Source: Muribaculaceae bacterium (GTDB lineage: Bacteria; Bacteroidota; Bacteroidia; Bacteroidales; Muribaculaceae). From it: 32,306 nt of DNA. A model generated the notes under the pieces. It was not told the origin of the DNA. It did no database searches and saw only the letters and a list, made by a program, of their open reading frames with translations. Position 1 is the first letter of the stretch. Every line of letters begins with the position of its first letter. Made by a program: the position numbers and the translations under genes. Below, in pieces: positions 23,014 through 31,636 of this stretch. The DNA is taken from positions 1 through 32,306 of the forward strand of contig JAFLTJ010000020.1 of assembly GCA_022510465.1 (NCBI GenBank), written 5' to 3'.

Positions 23014-24902
23014 CGGTCGGCGTTCCCTTCGTAATAGTTTATAAATGCCTGATTGACAAGGCGAATGCCGCCCGGAGTGGGGTAGTCGCCCGAAAAGTAC
23101 CAGTCGCCGGGACATCCCGGAATGGCTTTGTGCAGGCCTTGGAGGCTTTGATAAATGATGGTCACGCGCGGCTCGTACCCCTCGGGGGTGAGCAATTGAG
23201 CGATTTTGCGAGAAATTTCCTCCTCGGTGAACGGTTCATAGATTGCCTTGACGCAATTTTCGAGCCGGTCGTCGGGGAGGTCGCGCATAGCGACACAACG
23301 GTTGTAGGTGTGGGTAAGAACATCCTCGCGGCCTGTTTCCTGGAGCAGCGCAACGGCGGCGCGGAACGCAACAAACTCGGCCATGCGCGACATATCAATG
23401 CCATAACAGTCGGGGTAACGCACTTGTGGCGAGGAACTTATAACTACAACATGACGCGGCTTGAGACGCCCCAACATGGCCAGGATTGATTGTCGCAGAG
23501 TGGTGCCGCGAACAATCGAGTCGTCGATGACGGCAAGCGTGTCAACTCCCTGGCGGATAGTGCCGTAGGTGATGTCGTAGACATGGGCGGCGAGGTCGTT
23601 GCGCGATTCGCCCTCGGCAATGAAGGTCCTTAGCTTAATATCCTTAATAACAACCTTTTCCACTCGCACATGACTCTGCATAATTTCACGCAAACGCGAG
23701 GGGAGCAGCTTAGACGGTTTGTCGGGGTTGCATAGCTCCTGAATCTCCTGCATTTTCCGTTCTTCAAGAACGGCCTCAAGCCCTTCATGAAGCCCCATGA
23801 ATGCAACTTCGGCGGTATTGGGTATGAAAGAGAATACCGTGTTGTCAATATCGTCGTCGATAGCTTTAAGCACGTCGGGTACAAGGTTCATACCCAGCTG
23901 TTTGCGTTCGCGATAGATGTCGGCGTCACTGCCACGGGAGAAGTAGACGCGTTCAAAGGAGCAACGGGAGTTGTTGCCCGGCAGAAGGATAGTTTTGACC
24001 GATGTCTCGCCTCGCTTGTTGATAATGACCGCTTTACCCGGGTCAAGCTCGGTGACGGCGTCGGGCGTTACGTTAAACACGGTCGCGATGACGGGCCGCT
24101 CGGAGGCAACTACCACTACCTCATCGTCTTGATAGTAGAACGCCGGGCGGATGCCGTGGCGGTCGCGCAGGGCAAACATGTCGCCCGAGCCGGTTGTTCC
24201 GCAGATAACATATCCGCCATCCCATCCCGGTGCAGTGGATTTCAGAACCCGCTCAATGTCAATGTTATACTCGATGGCGCGCGACAGTGCCGGTTCGGTC
24301 AGCGAGTCGCGCATGCTGCGGTATAGCCTGTGGTTCTCTTTGTCGAGGGCATAACCCAGCTGTTCAAGCAGCATGATGGTGTCGCTGTACAGCCTCGGGT
24401 GCTGGCCTCGGGATACGATTGCATCGTAGAGGGTCTCGACGTTGGTCATGTTGAAATTGCCGCATAGCATAAGGTTGCGTGAGCGCCAGTTGTTGCGGCG
24501 CAGGAATGGATGGATATAGTTCATTCCCGAGCGGCCGGTGGTGCTGTAACGCAGGTGACCCATGTAAAGCTCGCCGATAAAAGGGGCCTCACGTTCAACT
24601 TCGTGGATTGGATGAGCCGAGAGGTTGTAGGCGGTCACTTGCTGTCGAACGCGGTCGAAAATTTCGGTTATGGCACCCGAGCCGAGGGCTCTTTCGCGGT
24701 AGACATACTCGTCGCCGGGGGTGGCGTGGAGCTTGACAACGCCAAGCCCCGCGCCTTCCTGGCCGCGATTGTGTTGCTTTTCCATCAACAAGTATAGCTT
24801 GTTGATTCCATAGCTGTAAGTGCCGTATTTTTCGCGATAATAGCTTAACGGCTTGAGCAGACGGATGAGTGCAATGCCACACTCATGTTTAAGTTGCTCC
24901 AT
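23007..24902 (-). CDS. PurF-like class II glutamine amidotransferase with PRTase domain (long form)
   Basis: The 631-residue protein joins an N-terminal glutamine hydrolase (Ntn) domain (about 8-290) and a phosphoribosyltransferase domain (about 310-560). The expected nucleophile cysteine is C8 (HECGIAL), with RGQEGAGL (46-53), HLRYSTTGRS (116-125) and LCGNFNMTN (146-154). The PRPP loop is VIDDSIVRGTTL (458-469), and CPGDWYFSGDYPTPGG (597-612) resembles the C-terminal signature of PurF. It is about 150 residues longer than standard PurF. The first step of purine synthesis is the likely role, but as Bacteroidetes often carry a second shorter PurF elsewhere, this may be a divergent paralogue. 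It follows glnN by 32 bp with no terminator between. Confidence 0.85.
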   Translation of the reverse strand: MEQLKHECGIALIRLLKPLSYYREKYGTYSYGINKLYLLMEKQHNRGQEGAGLGVVKLHATPGDEYVYRERALGSGAITEIFDRVRQQVTAYNLSAHPIHEVEREAPFIGELYMGHLRYSTTGRSGMNYIHPFLRRNNWRSRNLMLCGNFNMTNVETLYDAIVSRGQHPRLYSDTIMLLEQLGYALDKENHRLYRSMRDSLTEPALSRAIEYNIDIERVLKSTAPGWDGGYVICGTTGSGDMFALRDRHGIRPAFYYQDDEVVVVASERPVIATVFNVTPDAVTELDPGKAVIINKRGETSVKTILLPGNNSRCSFERVYFSRGSDADIYRERKQLGMNLVPDVLKAIDDDIDNTVFSFIPNTAEVAFMGLHEGLEAVLEERKMQEIQELCNPDKPSKLLPSRLREIMQSHVRVEKVVIKDIKLRTFIAEGESRNDLAAHVYDITYGTIRQGVDTLAVIDDSIVRGTTLRQSILAMLGRLKPRHVVVISSSPQVRYPDCYGIDMSRMAEFVAFRAAVALLQETGREDVLTHTYNRCVAMRDLPDDRLENCVKAIYEPFTEEEISRKIAQLLTPEGYEPRVTIIYQSLQGLHKAIPGCPGDWYFSGDYPTPGGIRLVNQAFINYYEGNADRR

Positions 24903-24934
24903 TTGTGTATATTAAGATTGTAGATTGTTGAATA

Positions 24935-27127
24935 TTAGCGTATAAACAGAAGTTCGCGATACTTGGGAAGAGGCCACATCTCGTTGTCGACCATCAGCTC
25001 GAGTTTGTCGATATGATAGCGGATAACATCCATGCACGGGGCAACGGTGTCGTGATAGGCGATAGCTTTCTCGCGCTCGGATGTTATGCGGTTTGCTTCA
25101 CGACGGGCATCGACCATGCGGGCCACTTCAGAGCGGATAACCTTGATGTGCTTGGCAAGGGATTCGATTGTAGCAACCTCGGGCTGTGCCAGTTCAGCAC
25201 CTTTTTCGCCCTCAAAGATTGTTTTGAGTTTGAAGACGTTGTCAAGCAAAATCGACTGGTAGCGGGTTGCAACCGGGATGATGTGATTGATGGCCAAATC
25301 GCCCAGAACGCGGGCCTCAATCTGGATTTTCTTGGTGTACATTTCCCACTTCACCTCGTTGCGGGCTTCGAGCTCAACTTTTGTCATAACGCCGGTGGAG
25401 GTGAACATTTCGACCGACGATTTGCTTAGATATGCGTCAAATATGCGAGGAATGTTGGTTTCGCAGTCAAGACCGCGGCGTCGTGCCTCGGCTTTCCACT
25501 CGTCGCTGTATCCGTTTCCGTCAAAGTGGATTGGCTGTGACTCGATTAGGAATTCTTTGACAACGGCGAGAATAGCGTGGTGAAGGTCTTCGCCGTTGGC
25601 TATGCGTGTCTCAACCAAGCCGTGGAATCGCTGCATCTGCTCGGCGACGGCGGTGTTGAGCGCAATCATGGCCGAGCCGCAGTTGGCGCTTGAACCGACG
25701 GCGCGGAACTCGAATCGGTTGCCGGTGAAGGCGAACGGCGATGTTCGGTTGCGGTCGGTGTTGTCAATCATGATGTCGGGGATAGATGCAATGTCGAGGT
25801 TGACTTCCTGTTTCTTTGAGAGTTGGAGTAGGTCCTCGCTGTTGCTGGAGATAATCCCGTCGATGACGGCTGCGAGTCGTGAACCGGTGAAGATGGATAT
25901 AATTGCCGGGGGAGCTTCGTTTGCGCCAAGCCGGTGGCCGTTTGTGGCCGACATGATTGAGGCTTTGAGGAGCGCGTTATGGCGATAAACGGCCGCCATA
26001 GCGATAGATACGAAGGTGATGAACCGCAGGTTGTCTTCCTGGGTCTTGCCGGGCGCGAATAGCAGCGTTCCGGTGTCGGTTCCGAGGCTCCAGTTGTTGT
26101 GTTTGCCCGAGCCGTTGATTCCGGCAAATGGCTTTTCGTGGAGCAGAACGCGGAAATTGTGTCGACGAGCTACCTCGCTGATTAGTGACATCAGCAACAT
26201 GTTGTGGTCGTTGGCCAGGTTGGTTTCTTCAAAAATGGGAGCGAGCTCAAACTGGTTGGGAGCCACCTCGTTGTGACGCGTGCGAACGGGAATGCCCAGG
26301 CGGTGGCTTTCAATCTCGAGGTCGAGCATGAAAGCTTCGACACGGGAGGGTATTGCTCCAAAATAATGGTCCTCAAGCTGCTGGTTTTTAGCACTTTCGT
26401 GCCCCATCAAGGTTCGGCCGGTCAACACGAGGTCGGGTCTTGCCGAATAAAGCGCCTCGTCAACGAGGAAATATTCCTGTTCCCAACCTAAGTAGGATAT
26501 AACATGCTTGACGTCAGGGTCAAAGTAACGTGCAATGGGTAGGGCGGCGCGGTCGACGGCGGTCAGTGCGCGCAGCAAGGGCGTTTTGTAGTCGAGCGAC
26601 TCGCCGGTGTAGGATATGAAAACGGTTGGAATACAGAGGGTATTGTCCATAATGAATGCCGGGGAAGATATATCCCAGGCCGAATATCCTCGTGCTTCAA
26701 AAGTGTTGCGTATTCCCCCGCTTGGAAAGCTTGATGCGTCGGGTTCCTGCTGAACGAGCAATTTTCCGCTGAACTCTTCAACTACGCCCCCTTTGCCGTC
26801 GTGTTCAATGAATCCGTCATGTTTTTCGGCGGTGGTTTCGGTGAGGGGCTGGAACCAGTGTGTGTAATGACGTGCGCCGTTGTCGATTGCCCATCGCTTC
26901 ATCCCCTCGGCAACGCTGTCGGCCACGTCACGGGGTAGCGTCTGCTTGTTGTCAATGGCGTTTATAAGCGCCTGATAGGTTTTCTTGGGTAGATATTCAA
27001 ACATCTTGCGACGATTGAACACATACTTCCCGTAATACTCTTGAGGTCGCTCTGATGGAATCTCCACATGCACAGCTTTGCGCGAGAACGCCTCTTCAAC
27101 GACTTTAAATCTTAATGAAGATGACAT
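24935..27127 (-). CDS. glnN: Glutamine synthetase type III
   Basis: The 730-residue length and sequence fit GSIII, the dodecameric form common in Bacteroidetes that makes glutamine from glutamate, ammonia and ATP. Landmarks are the N-terminal GSIII domain with PKKTYQALINAID (47-60), FIMDNTLCIPTVFISYTGE (158-176), GWEQEYFLVD (214-223, metal-binding glutamates), RHNEVAPNQFELAP (284-297), KPFAGINGSGKHNNWS (332-347) and GHRLGANEAPPAIIS (397-411). The gene has a long upstream leader with several hairpins and a promoter box at 27297-27304. The PurF-like gene, a glutamine user, follows directly. Confidence 0.96.
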   Translation of the reverse strand: MSSSLRFKVVEEAFSRKAVHVEIPSERPQEYYGKYVFNRRKMFEYLPKKTYQALINAIDNKQTLPRDVADSVAEGMKRWAIDNGARHYTHWFQPLTETTAEKHDGFIEHDGKGGVVEEFSGKLLVQQEPDASSFPSGGIRNTFEARGYSAWDISSPAFIMDNTLCIPTVFISYTGESLDYKTPLLRALTAVDRAALPIARYFDPDVKHVISYLGWEQEYFLVDEALYSARPDLVLTGRTLMGHESAKNQQLEDHYFGAIPSRVEAFMLDLEIESHRLGIPVRTRHNEVAPNQFELAPIFEETNLANDHNMLLMSLISEVARRHNFRVLLHEKPFAGINGSGKHNNWSLGTDTGTLLFAPGKTQEDNLRFITFVSIAMAAVYRHNALLKASIMSATNGHRLGANEAPPAIISIFTGSRLAAVIDGIISSNSEDLLQLSKKQEVNLDIASIPDIMIDNTDRNRTSPFAFTGNRFEFRAVGSSANCGSAMIALNTAVAEQMQRFHGLVETRIANGEDLHHAILAVVKEFLIESQPIHFDGNGYSDEWKAEARRRGLDCETNIPRIFDAYLSKSSVEMFTSTGVMTKVELEARNEVKWEMYTKKIQIEARVLGDLAINHIIPVATRYQSILLDNVFKLKTIFEGEKGAELAQPEVATIESLAKHIKVIRSEVARMVDARREANRITSEREKAIAYHDTVAPCMDVIRYHIDKLELMVDNEMWPLPKYRELLFIR

Positions 27128-27160
27128 AGTCTTAAATATTTTGGTTTAAACTGTAAAATT

Positions 27161-27252
27161 TTGGTCAACAACCAAGTGTGTTGCTCCCGGCTTCGGGTGG
27201 CGGAGGTGCTTTCTCGTTCGGTTCTCGCGGCTCAACGCGGGCTTCCGCGTTG
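27161..27252 (-). promoter_or_regulatory. Hairpin-rich 5' leader of glnN
   Basis: The gene-free leader between the glnN promoter and its ATG (about 160 nt) holds three inverted repeats in the minus-strand RNA: CAACGCGG-AAGC-CCGCGTTG (27252-27233, 8 bp), CCCG-AAGC-CGGG (27197-27186, 4 bp) and TTGGT-TGTTG-ACCAA (27175-27161, 5 bp). The first two share the same AAGC tetraloop. None is followed by a T-run. I recognise no known riboswitch class. Confidence 0.45.
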
Positions 27253-27296
27253 TAGTCGTCAAGGGGTGAATGGTGTCGGCGCCTCTTGCAACGGCG

Positions 27297-27304
27297 CAAA
27301 GGTA
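27297..27304 (-). promoter_or_regulatory. -7 box of glnN
   Basis: The minus strand reads TACCTTTG, matching TAnnTTTG, with TTTG at 27331 to 27328 upstream (23-nt spacer, slightly long). It lies 170 bp before the glnN ATG. Confidence 0.55.
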
Positions 27305-27339
27305 ATGAATATTTTTGGAAGCTGTTTCAAATTTTTTTG

Positions 27340-27380
27340 AAAAAAAAATGAAAAAGAAGTAGCGGCTGTGATGCCGCTAC
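27340..27380 (-). terminator. Intrinsic terminator of the pyrH-frr operon
   Basis: GTAGCGGC (27359-27366) and GCCGCTAC (27373-27380) form an 8-bp hairpin with a 6-nt loop. On the minus strand it is followed by TTCTTTTT, CA and nine T. It separates frr from glnN. Confidence 0.85.
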
Positions 27381-27407
27381 AGTGGTAAGTTACATAAGGG
27401 AGGCTTT

Positions 27408-27433
27408 GGGCGCAGGCTTCCAAGCCTGCGCCC
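27408..27433. repeat. Palindrome within the first tandem repeat copy
   Basis: GGGCGCAGGCTT (27408-27419) and AAGCCTGCGCCC (27422-27433) are perfect 12-bp arms around CC. It is the extended form of the palindrome repeated at 27470-27487, where the arms are 8 bp around GG. Confidence 0.7.
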
Positions 27434-27527
27434 CGGGTTGACGCGCTGTGATTTGCCGCCGTGCTTGCCGCAGGCTTGGAAGCCTGCTTTCCGGGCTGAC
27501 GCGCTGTGATTTGCCGCCGTGCTTGGC
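27412..27527. repeat. Two tandem copies of a 58-bp palindrome-bearing repeat
   Basis: Copy 1 (27412-27469) and copy 2 (27470-27527) are equal in length and differ at about seven positions. Both contain GCAGGCTT-NN-AAGCCTGC and the block GACGCGCTGTGATTTGCCG. The three bases GCA that open the unit recur at 27528-27530, five bases from the frr stop. The unit looks like a dispersed extragenic palindromic element, though only this window can be seen. Confidence 0.75.
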
Positions 27528-27531
27528 GCAG

Positions 27532-28089
27532 TTAGACGGTCATGATTTCTTTTTCTTTTGCGGCGAAGAGCTCGTCAATCTTCTTGAGGTATTTGTCGTG
27601 GAGTTTCTGAACGTCGCCTTCGGCGTCTTTTTCAACGTCTTCTGACATGCCTTGCTTTATGGCTTTTTTGAGGCCGTCGATGGCGTCGCGCCGAGCATTA
27701 CGCACTGATATTTTGGCATTTTCGGCCTCACCCTTTGACTGCTTAACCAGGACTGTTCGGCGTTCCTGGGTCAATGGCGGGATTGATATTCTGATAACTT
27801 CGCCGTTGTTCTCGGGAGTTATGCCAAGGTCGCTGTTGATGATGGCTTTTTCGATTTCTTTGAACATGGCTTTTTCCCATGGGGTAATGACGATAGTGCG
27901 GGCGTCGGGAACCGAGATATTTGCAACGTTTGAGATAGGAGCGGCGCTACCGTAGTAGTCAACTTTGATGCCGTCGAGGATTTTGGGGTTTGCTTTGCCG
28001 GCTCGAATATGTGCGAGCGATTCGTCAAGATAGGCGACGGCCATTTCCATTTTTTCTTCAGCGGGTTTGAGGTAATCTTTTACATCCAT
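27532..28089 (-). CDS. frr: Ribosome recycling factor
   Basis: The 185-residue product is the normal RRF length and all-alpha plus small beta domain pattern. Typical segments are [20 protein letters not shown] (17-36), [19 protein letters not shown] (38-56), [20 protein letters not shown] (63-82) and [18 protein letters not shown] (99-116), ending in a long helix. With EF-G it splits post-termination ribosomes. It follows pyrH by 17 bp, the conserved pyrH-frr pairing of many bacteria, and ends just before the tandem palindromic repeat and a terminator. Confidence 0.96.
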   Translation of the reverse strand: MDVKDYLKPAEEKMEMAVAYLDESLAHIRAGKANPKILDGIKVDYYGSAAPISNVANISVPDARTIVITPWEKAMFKEIEKAIINSDLGITPENNGEVIRISIPPLTQERRTVLVKQSKGEAENAKISVRNARRDAIDGLKKAIKQGMSEDVEKDAEGDVQKLHDKYLKKIDELFAAKEKEIMTV

Positions 28090-28106
28090 GGTAGTGAAAT
28101 TTATGG

Positions 28107-28826
28107 TTATTTATTTGAATATACGAGAGTTCCGATGTTGTCGCCGGCGACAACCTTTTCAAGATTTCCGGGGGTGTCCATGTCAAAGACAATAATCGGC
28201 AGATTGTTTTCTTTGCAAAGGGCAGTGGCGGTGAGGTCCATGATGCGTAGGCCGCGGTTGTAGACTTCGTCGTAGGTAATGCTGTCAAATTTGACGGCTG
28301 TGGGGTCTTTTTCGGGGTCGGCGGTGTAAATGCCGTCGACGCGAGTCCCTTTAAGCATTACGTCGGCTTTGACCTCAATTCCTCGCAGAGCGCTACCGGT
28401 ATCGGTTGTGAAATAGGGGTTTCCGGTACCTCCGGCGATGATGGCGACGGTGCCGTTCTGCAAGGCGTCAATAGCGGCGCGGTTGCTGTAATAATCGCCA
28501 ATGGGGTACATGTTGAGGGCTGTAAACACCTTGGCCCTGACGTCGATAGCCTCGAGGGCGCTTGATAGTGCCAGCGAGTTGATGACGGTGGCGAGCATGC
28601 CCATCTGGTCACCTTTTACGCGGTCAAATCCTTTGGCGGCGCCTTGCAGGCCGCGGAAGATGTTTCCGCCGCCGATAACGATTGCGACCTGCACTCCGGC
28701 GAGGGTGATGTTTTTGATTTGTGCGGCATATTCGCCGAGGCGATTGCTGTCGATGCCGTAACCTTGCTGTCCCATTAGGGATTCGCCACTGAGCTTGAGC
28801 AGTATGCGGCGGTATTTTGGTGTCAT
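28107..28826 (-). CDS. pyrH: UMP kinase
   Basis: I place the start at the ATG at 28826 ([17 protein letters not shown]), giving 239 residues; an in-frame extension to 29018 would cross the promoter region. The amino-acid kinase fold motifs are KLSGE (11-15), IGGGNIFRG (51-59), [12 protein letters not shown] (72-83) and the ATP/UMP loop [12 protein letters not shown] (132-143). It phosphorylates UMP to UDP for pyrimidine nucleotide supply. It begins an operon with frr and is driven by a promoter at 28864-28893, divergent from the GH3 gene. Confidence 0.96.
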   Translation of the reverse strand: MTPKYRRILLKLSGESLMGQQGYGIDSNRLGEYAAQIKNITLAGVQVAIVIGGGNIFRGLQGAAKGFDRVKGDQMGMLATVINSLALSSALEAIDVRAKVFTALNMYPIGDYYSNRAAIDALQNGTVAIIAGGTGNPYFTTDTGSALRGIEVKADVMLKGTRVDGIYTADPEKDPTAVKFDSITYDEVYNRGLRIMDLTATALCKENNLPIIVFDMDTPGNLEKVVAGDNIGTLVYSNK

Positions 28827-28863
28827 GCTATTGATTTTTAGTCTAAATGCTGTTAAGTTTTGA

Positions 28864-28893
28864 CAAAAATAGTAAAAAGTTGGTAAAAACAAA
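28864..28893 (-). promoter_or_regulatory. Promoter of pyrH-frr
   Basis: On the minus strand TTTG (28893 to 28890), an 18-nt spacer and TATTTTTG (28871 to 28864) approximate the consensus, 38 bp before the pyrH ATG. Confidence 0.55.
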
Positions 28894-28942
28894 AAAAATG
28901 GCACGAATTGAAGCCGGGGATGTGTGTGGAAAGTGTTAAAAA

Positions 28943-28974
28943 TTTGGAGATTGGTGATTTTTTTATTATCTTTG
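28943..28974 (+). promoter_or_regulatory. Promoter of the GH3-PL11 unit
   Basis: TTTG at 28943-28946, a 20-nt spacer and TATCTTTG at 28967-28974 are a perfect consensus. A leader of about 64 nt precedes the GH3 ATG. Confidence 0.75.
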
Positions 28975-29044
28975 CAGTCGAACGGGGTTTTGTATGTCGA
29001 TATAGAAGACTGCCCCATGCACGTGATTTAAAGATTCTAATTCC

Positions 29045-31603
29045 ATGAAAAATATAATACTGTTCATAGCGTTTTTTGTTTCGGCAGTTGTTACAGCAGC
29101 TGCTGCCGAGTTGTTGCCCTATCAGGATACCCGGCTCACGGCTGAGGAGCGTGCTGAGGACCTGCTGTCGCGACTGACGGTGGAGGAGAAAATTTCGCTG
29201 ATGATGGACCGTTCGCCGGCGATAGAGCGCCTTGGCATAAAGGAATACAACTGGTGGAACGAGGCGTTGCATGGCATTGGCCGTGCGGGCGTTGCCACGG
29301 TGTTGCCTCAGGCGATAGGGATGGCGGCGACGTTTGACGAGCCGCTGATGTATAACGCTTTTTCCATGATTTCGGATGAGGCGCGAGCCAAATACAACAT
29401 GTTCAAGGCGGCGGGCGATTTGAATCGTTATCATTGCCTGACGTTTTGGACTCCGAATATCAACATATTCAGAGACCCGCGCTGGGGTCGCGGCCAGGAG
29501 ACGTATGGCGAGGACCCGTGTCTGACGGCTCGGCTCGGAGTGGCAGCGGTCAGAGGTTTGCAGGGTGATAACCCCGAGTATATGAAGACGATAGCCTGCG
29601 CGAAGCATTTTGCCGTTCATAGCGGTCCGGAATGGAATCGTCATAGTTTTGATGCGGCAAATGTTGATTTGTATGACCTTTGGGGCACGTATCTGCCGGC
29701 GTTCAAGGCGCTTGTGGATGCAGGGGTTGGCCAGGTGATGTGTGCCTACAACCGATTTGAGGGTGAACCGTGTTGCTCGTCGAAACGACTGTTGCACCAG
29801 ATATTGCGTGAGCAGTGGGGTTATGACAAGATAATCGTGTCGGATTGCAGTGCAATTCGCGATTTTTATGTAGACTGGGGTCACCGCACCCATCCGACGC
29901 AGGCCAGTGCTGCCGGCGACGCCGTTATGAGCGGTACCGACCTGGAGTGTGGGTCGGATTACAAGCATTTGGGAGAGGCATTGGCGAATGGCGAGGTTGA
30001 TATGGCCCATATAGACGCATCGTTGAAACGCTTGCTGATAGCGAGATTTTCGCTTGGCGAGCTGGGAGGCAGTGATGTTACGCCGTGGGATGAAATGGGA
30101 GCGGAGTCGGTTGACTCGCCTCGCAACCGCGAGATAGCGTTGCAGATGGCCCGGGAGTCGATGGTGCTGTTGAAGAATAACGGGATATTGCCGCTGCCCG
30201 AGCATGGGAAACGGATACTGGTAGTGGGGCCGAACGCGGCCGACTCGGTGATGCAGTGGGGAAACTACAGCGGAACACCGAGTCACACGATAACGATACT
30301 TGACGGAATCAGAGCGATAGCGCCCGACGCGGCGTATGCCCGCGGCTGTGACCACGTGGTATCGTCGAGCATGATTTCCTGTTTTGACGGCTTCAAAGGT
30401 GGCGTGAAGGGGGTTTATCGCAACACACTTGACACTGCCGGCGAGGTTGTAGCGACGCAGACCTACACGACCCCGATAGCGCTGGATGGCGGCGGGGCGA
30501 CGGTTTTTGCTCCGGGAGTCAATCTGAATAATTTTTCGGGGATGTTTTCCGGAGAATTTGTTCCGGCCGAGACGGGATTTTATGTGATTGAATTTGAAGC
30601 AAGCAAGGGAGAACAGGTGCTTTATGTGGATAACAAGGAGGTGGCACGTCGCGAGGCCGGCGGCCGTCAGGACCACAAGGCGAGCTATATGTTTGAGGGT
30701 AAAAAGGGGGTTGCAGTTCCCGTAGGGTTGTATTTTAACAACGGCGAGGATGTAGCGTCGCTAAAATTTGATATTAAAACGGCGCTGAAGGAGAGTATCG
30801 ACCCGACGGAGGCCGACGTGATAGTGTTTGTTGGCGGTATTTCGCCCAAACTTGAAGGGGAGGAAATGAAAGTGTCGGTTCCCGGATTCAGAGGCGGAGA
30901 CCGAGAGACAATCGAGTTGCCGGCTGTACAGCGACAGCTGATAGCCGAGCTCAAGGCTTCGGGTAAGCCGGTAGTGATGGTTAACTGCTCTGGGTCGGCC
31001 GTCGGGCTGGCCGCTGAGGATTCGATTTGTGATGCCATCGTACAGGCGTGGTATCCGGGTCAGGAGGGTGGAACGGCGGTTGCCGAGGTTCTTTTCGGGC
31101 GCTATAATCCATCGGGCCGATTGCCGGTGACATTCTATCGCGACGACAGTCAGCTTCCCGATTTCCAGGACTATTCGATGGAGGGGAGAACCTATCGCTT
31201 TATGACCGAGGAGCCGCTATACCCGTTTGGCCACGGGCTGAGTTACACCACTTTTGAGTATAGCGACGCCAGGGCGTTCACGTCGGAGAGCATAAGAGAC
31301 AACGGAGTGTCGGTGAGCGTACGGGTTACCAATACCGGCAAGGTTGCGGGAGAAGAGGTGGTGCAGGTTTATTTCGCCCGAAAGGATATAGCGACGGGAA
31401 CAGTGAAGAGCCTGGTTGATTTTGCGCGCGTGAGTCTGAAAGCCGGCGAGTCGCAGTTTGTTACATTTGACATAGACGGCGCGGCGGTAGCGACATGGGA
31501 CAACAAGTCGCAACAGATGAAGCAGCAGGCGGGCGAGTATGAAATAATGATAGGGGGCTCATCGTCGGCAATATCGGCGCGAGTTCCGTTAAGGTTGAAA
31601 TAA
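29045..31603 (+). CDS. GH3 family beta-glycosidase (beta-xylosidase/glucosidase type) with PA14 insert
   Basis: The 852-residue product has a signal peptide (about 1-21) and no lipobox, so it is probably periplasmic. The N-terminal TIM-barrel carries NWWNEALHGIGRAG (69-82), FRDPRWGRGQETYGEDP (142-158), K187-H188 and the nucleophile D267 in VSDCSAI. A second alpha/beta domain begins near MVLLKNNGILPL, and a PA14-like segment (roughly residues 450-580) is inserted in it. A C-terminal Ig/FnIII-like domain closes the chain. Motifs are closest to plant-type beta-xylosidases, but substrate within GH3 cannot be fixed by eye. It is 33 bp upstream of a PL11 gene, suggesting a pectin or hemicellulose role. 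Confidence 0.92.
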   Translation: MKNIILFIAFFVSAVVTAAAAELLPYQDTRLTAEERAEDLLSRLTVEEKISLMMDRSPAIERLGIKEYNWWNEALHGIGRAGVATVLPQAIGMAATFDEPLMYNAFSMISDEARAKYNMFKAAGDLNRYHCLTFWTPNINIFRDPRWGRGQETYGEDPCLTARLGVAAVRGLQGDNPEYMKTIACAKHFAVHSGPEWNRHSFDAANVDLYDLWGTYLPAFKALVDAGVGQVMCAYNRFEGEPCCSSKRLLHQILREQWGYDKIIVSDCSAIRDFYVDWGHRTHPTQASAAGDAVMSGTDLECGSDYKHLGEALANGEVDMAHIDASLKRLLIARFSLGELGGSDVTPWDEMGAESVDSPRNREIALQMARESMVLLKNNGILPLPEHGKRILVVGPNAADSVMQWGNYSGTPSHTITILDGIRAIAPDAAYARGCDHVVSSSMISCFDGFKGGVKGVYRNTLDTAGEVVATQTYTTPIALDGGGATVFAPGVNLNNFSGMFSGEFVPAETGFYVIEFEASKGEQVLYVDNKEVARREAGGRQDHKASYMFEGKKGVAVPVGLYFNNGEDVASLKFDIKTALKESIDPTEADVIVFVGGISPKLEGEEMKVSVPGFRGGDRETIELPAVQRQLIAELKASGKPVVMVNCSGSAVGLAAEDSICDAIVQAWYPGQEGGTAVAEVLFGRYNPSGRLPVTFYRDDSQLPDFQDYSMEGRTYRFMTEEPLYPFGHGLSYTTFEYSDARAFTSESIRDNGVSVSVRVTNTGKVAGEEVVQVYFARKDIATGTVKSLVDFARVSLKAGESQFVTFDIDGAAVATWDNKSQQMKQQAGEYEIMIGGSSSAISARVPLRLK

Positions 31604-31636
31604 TCAATTTATTAACTAAATAGAAAACAAATTGTT

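Noticed and set aside
28853..30676. A 607-codon open frame on the minus strand opposite the GH3 gene and the pyrH promoter region
   Set aside because: It is very rich in Arg, His and Gln, has no recognisable motif, and exactly overlays a strong GH3 coding sequence. This is the usual result of codon bias on the opposite strand.
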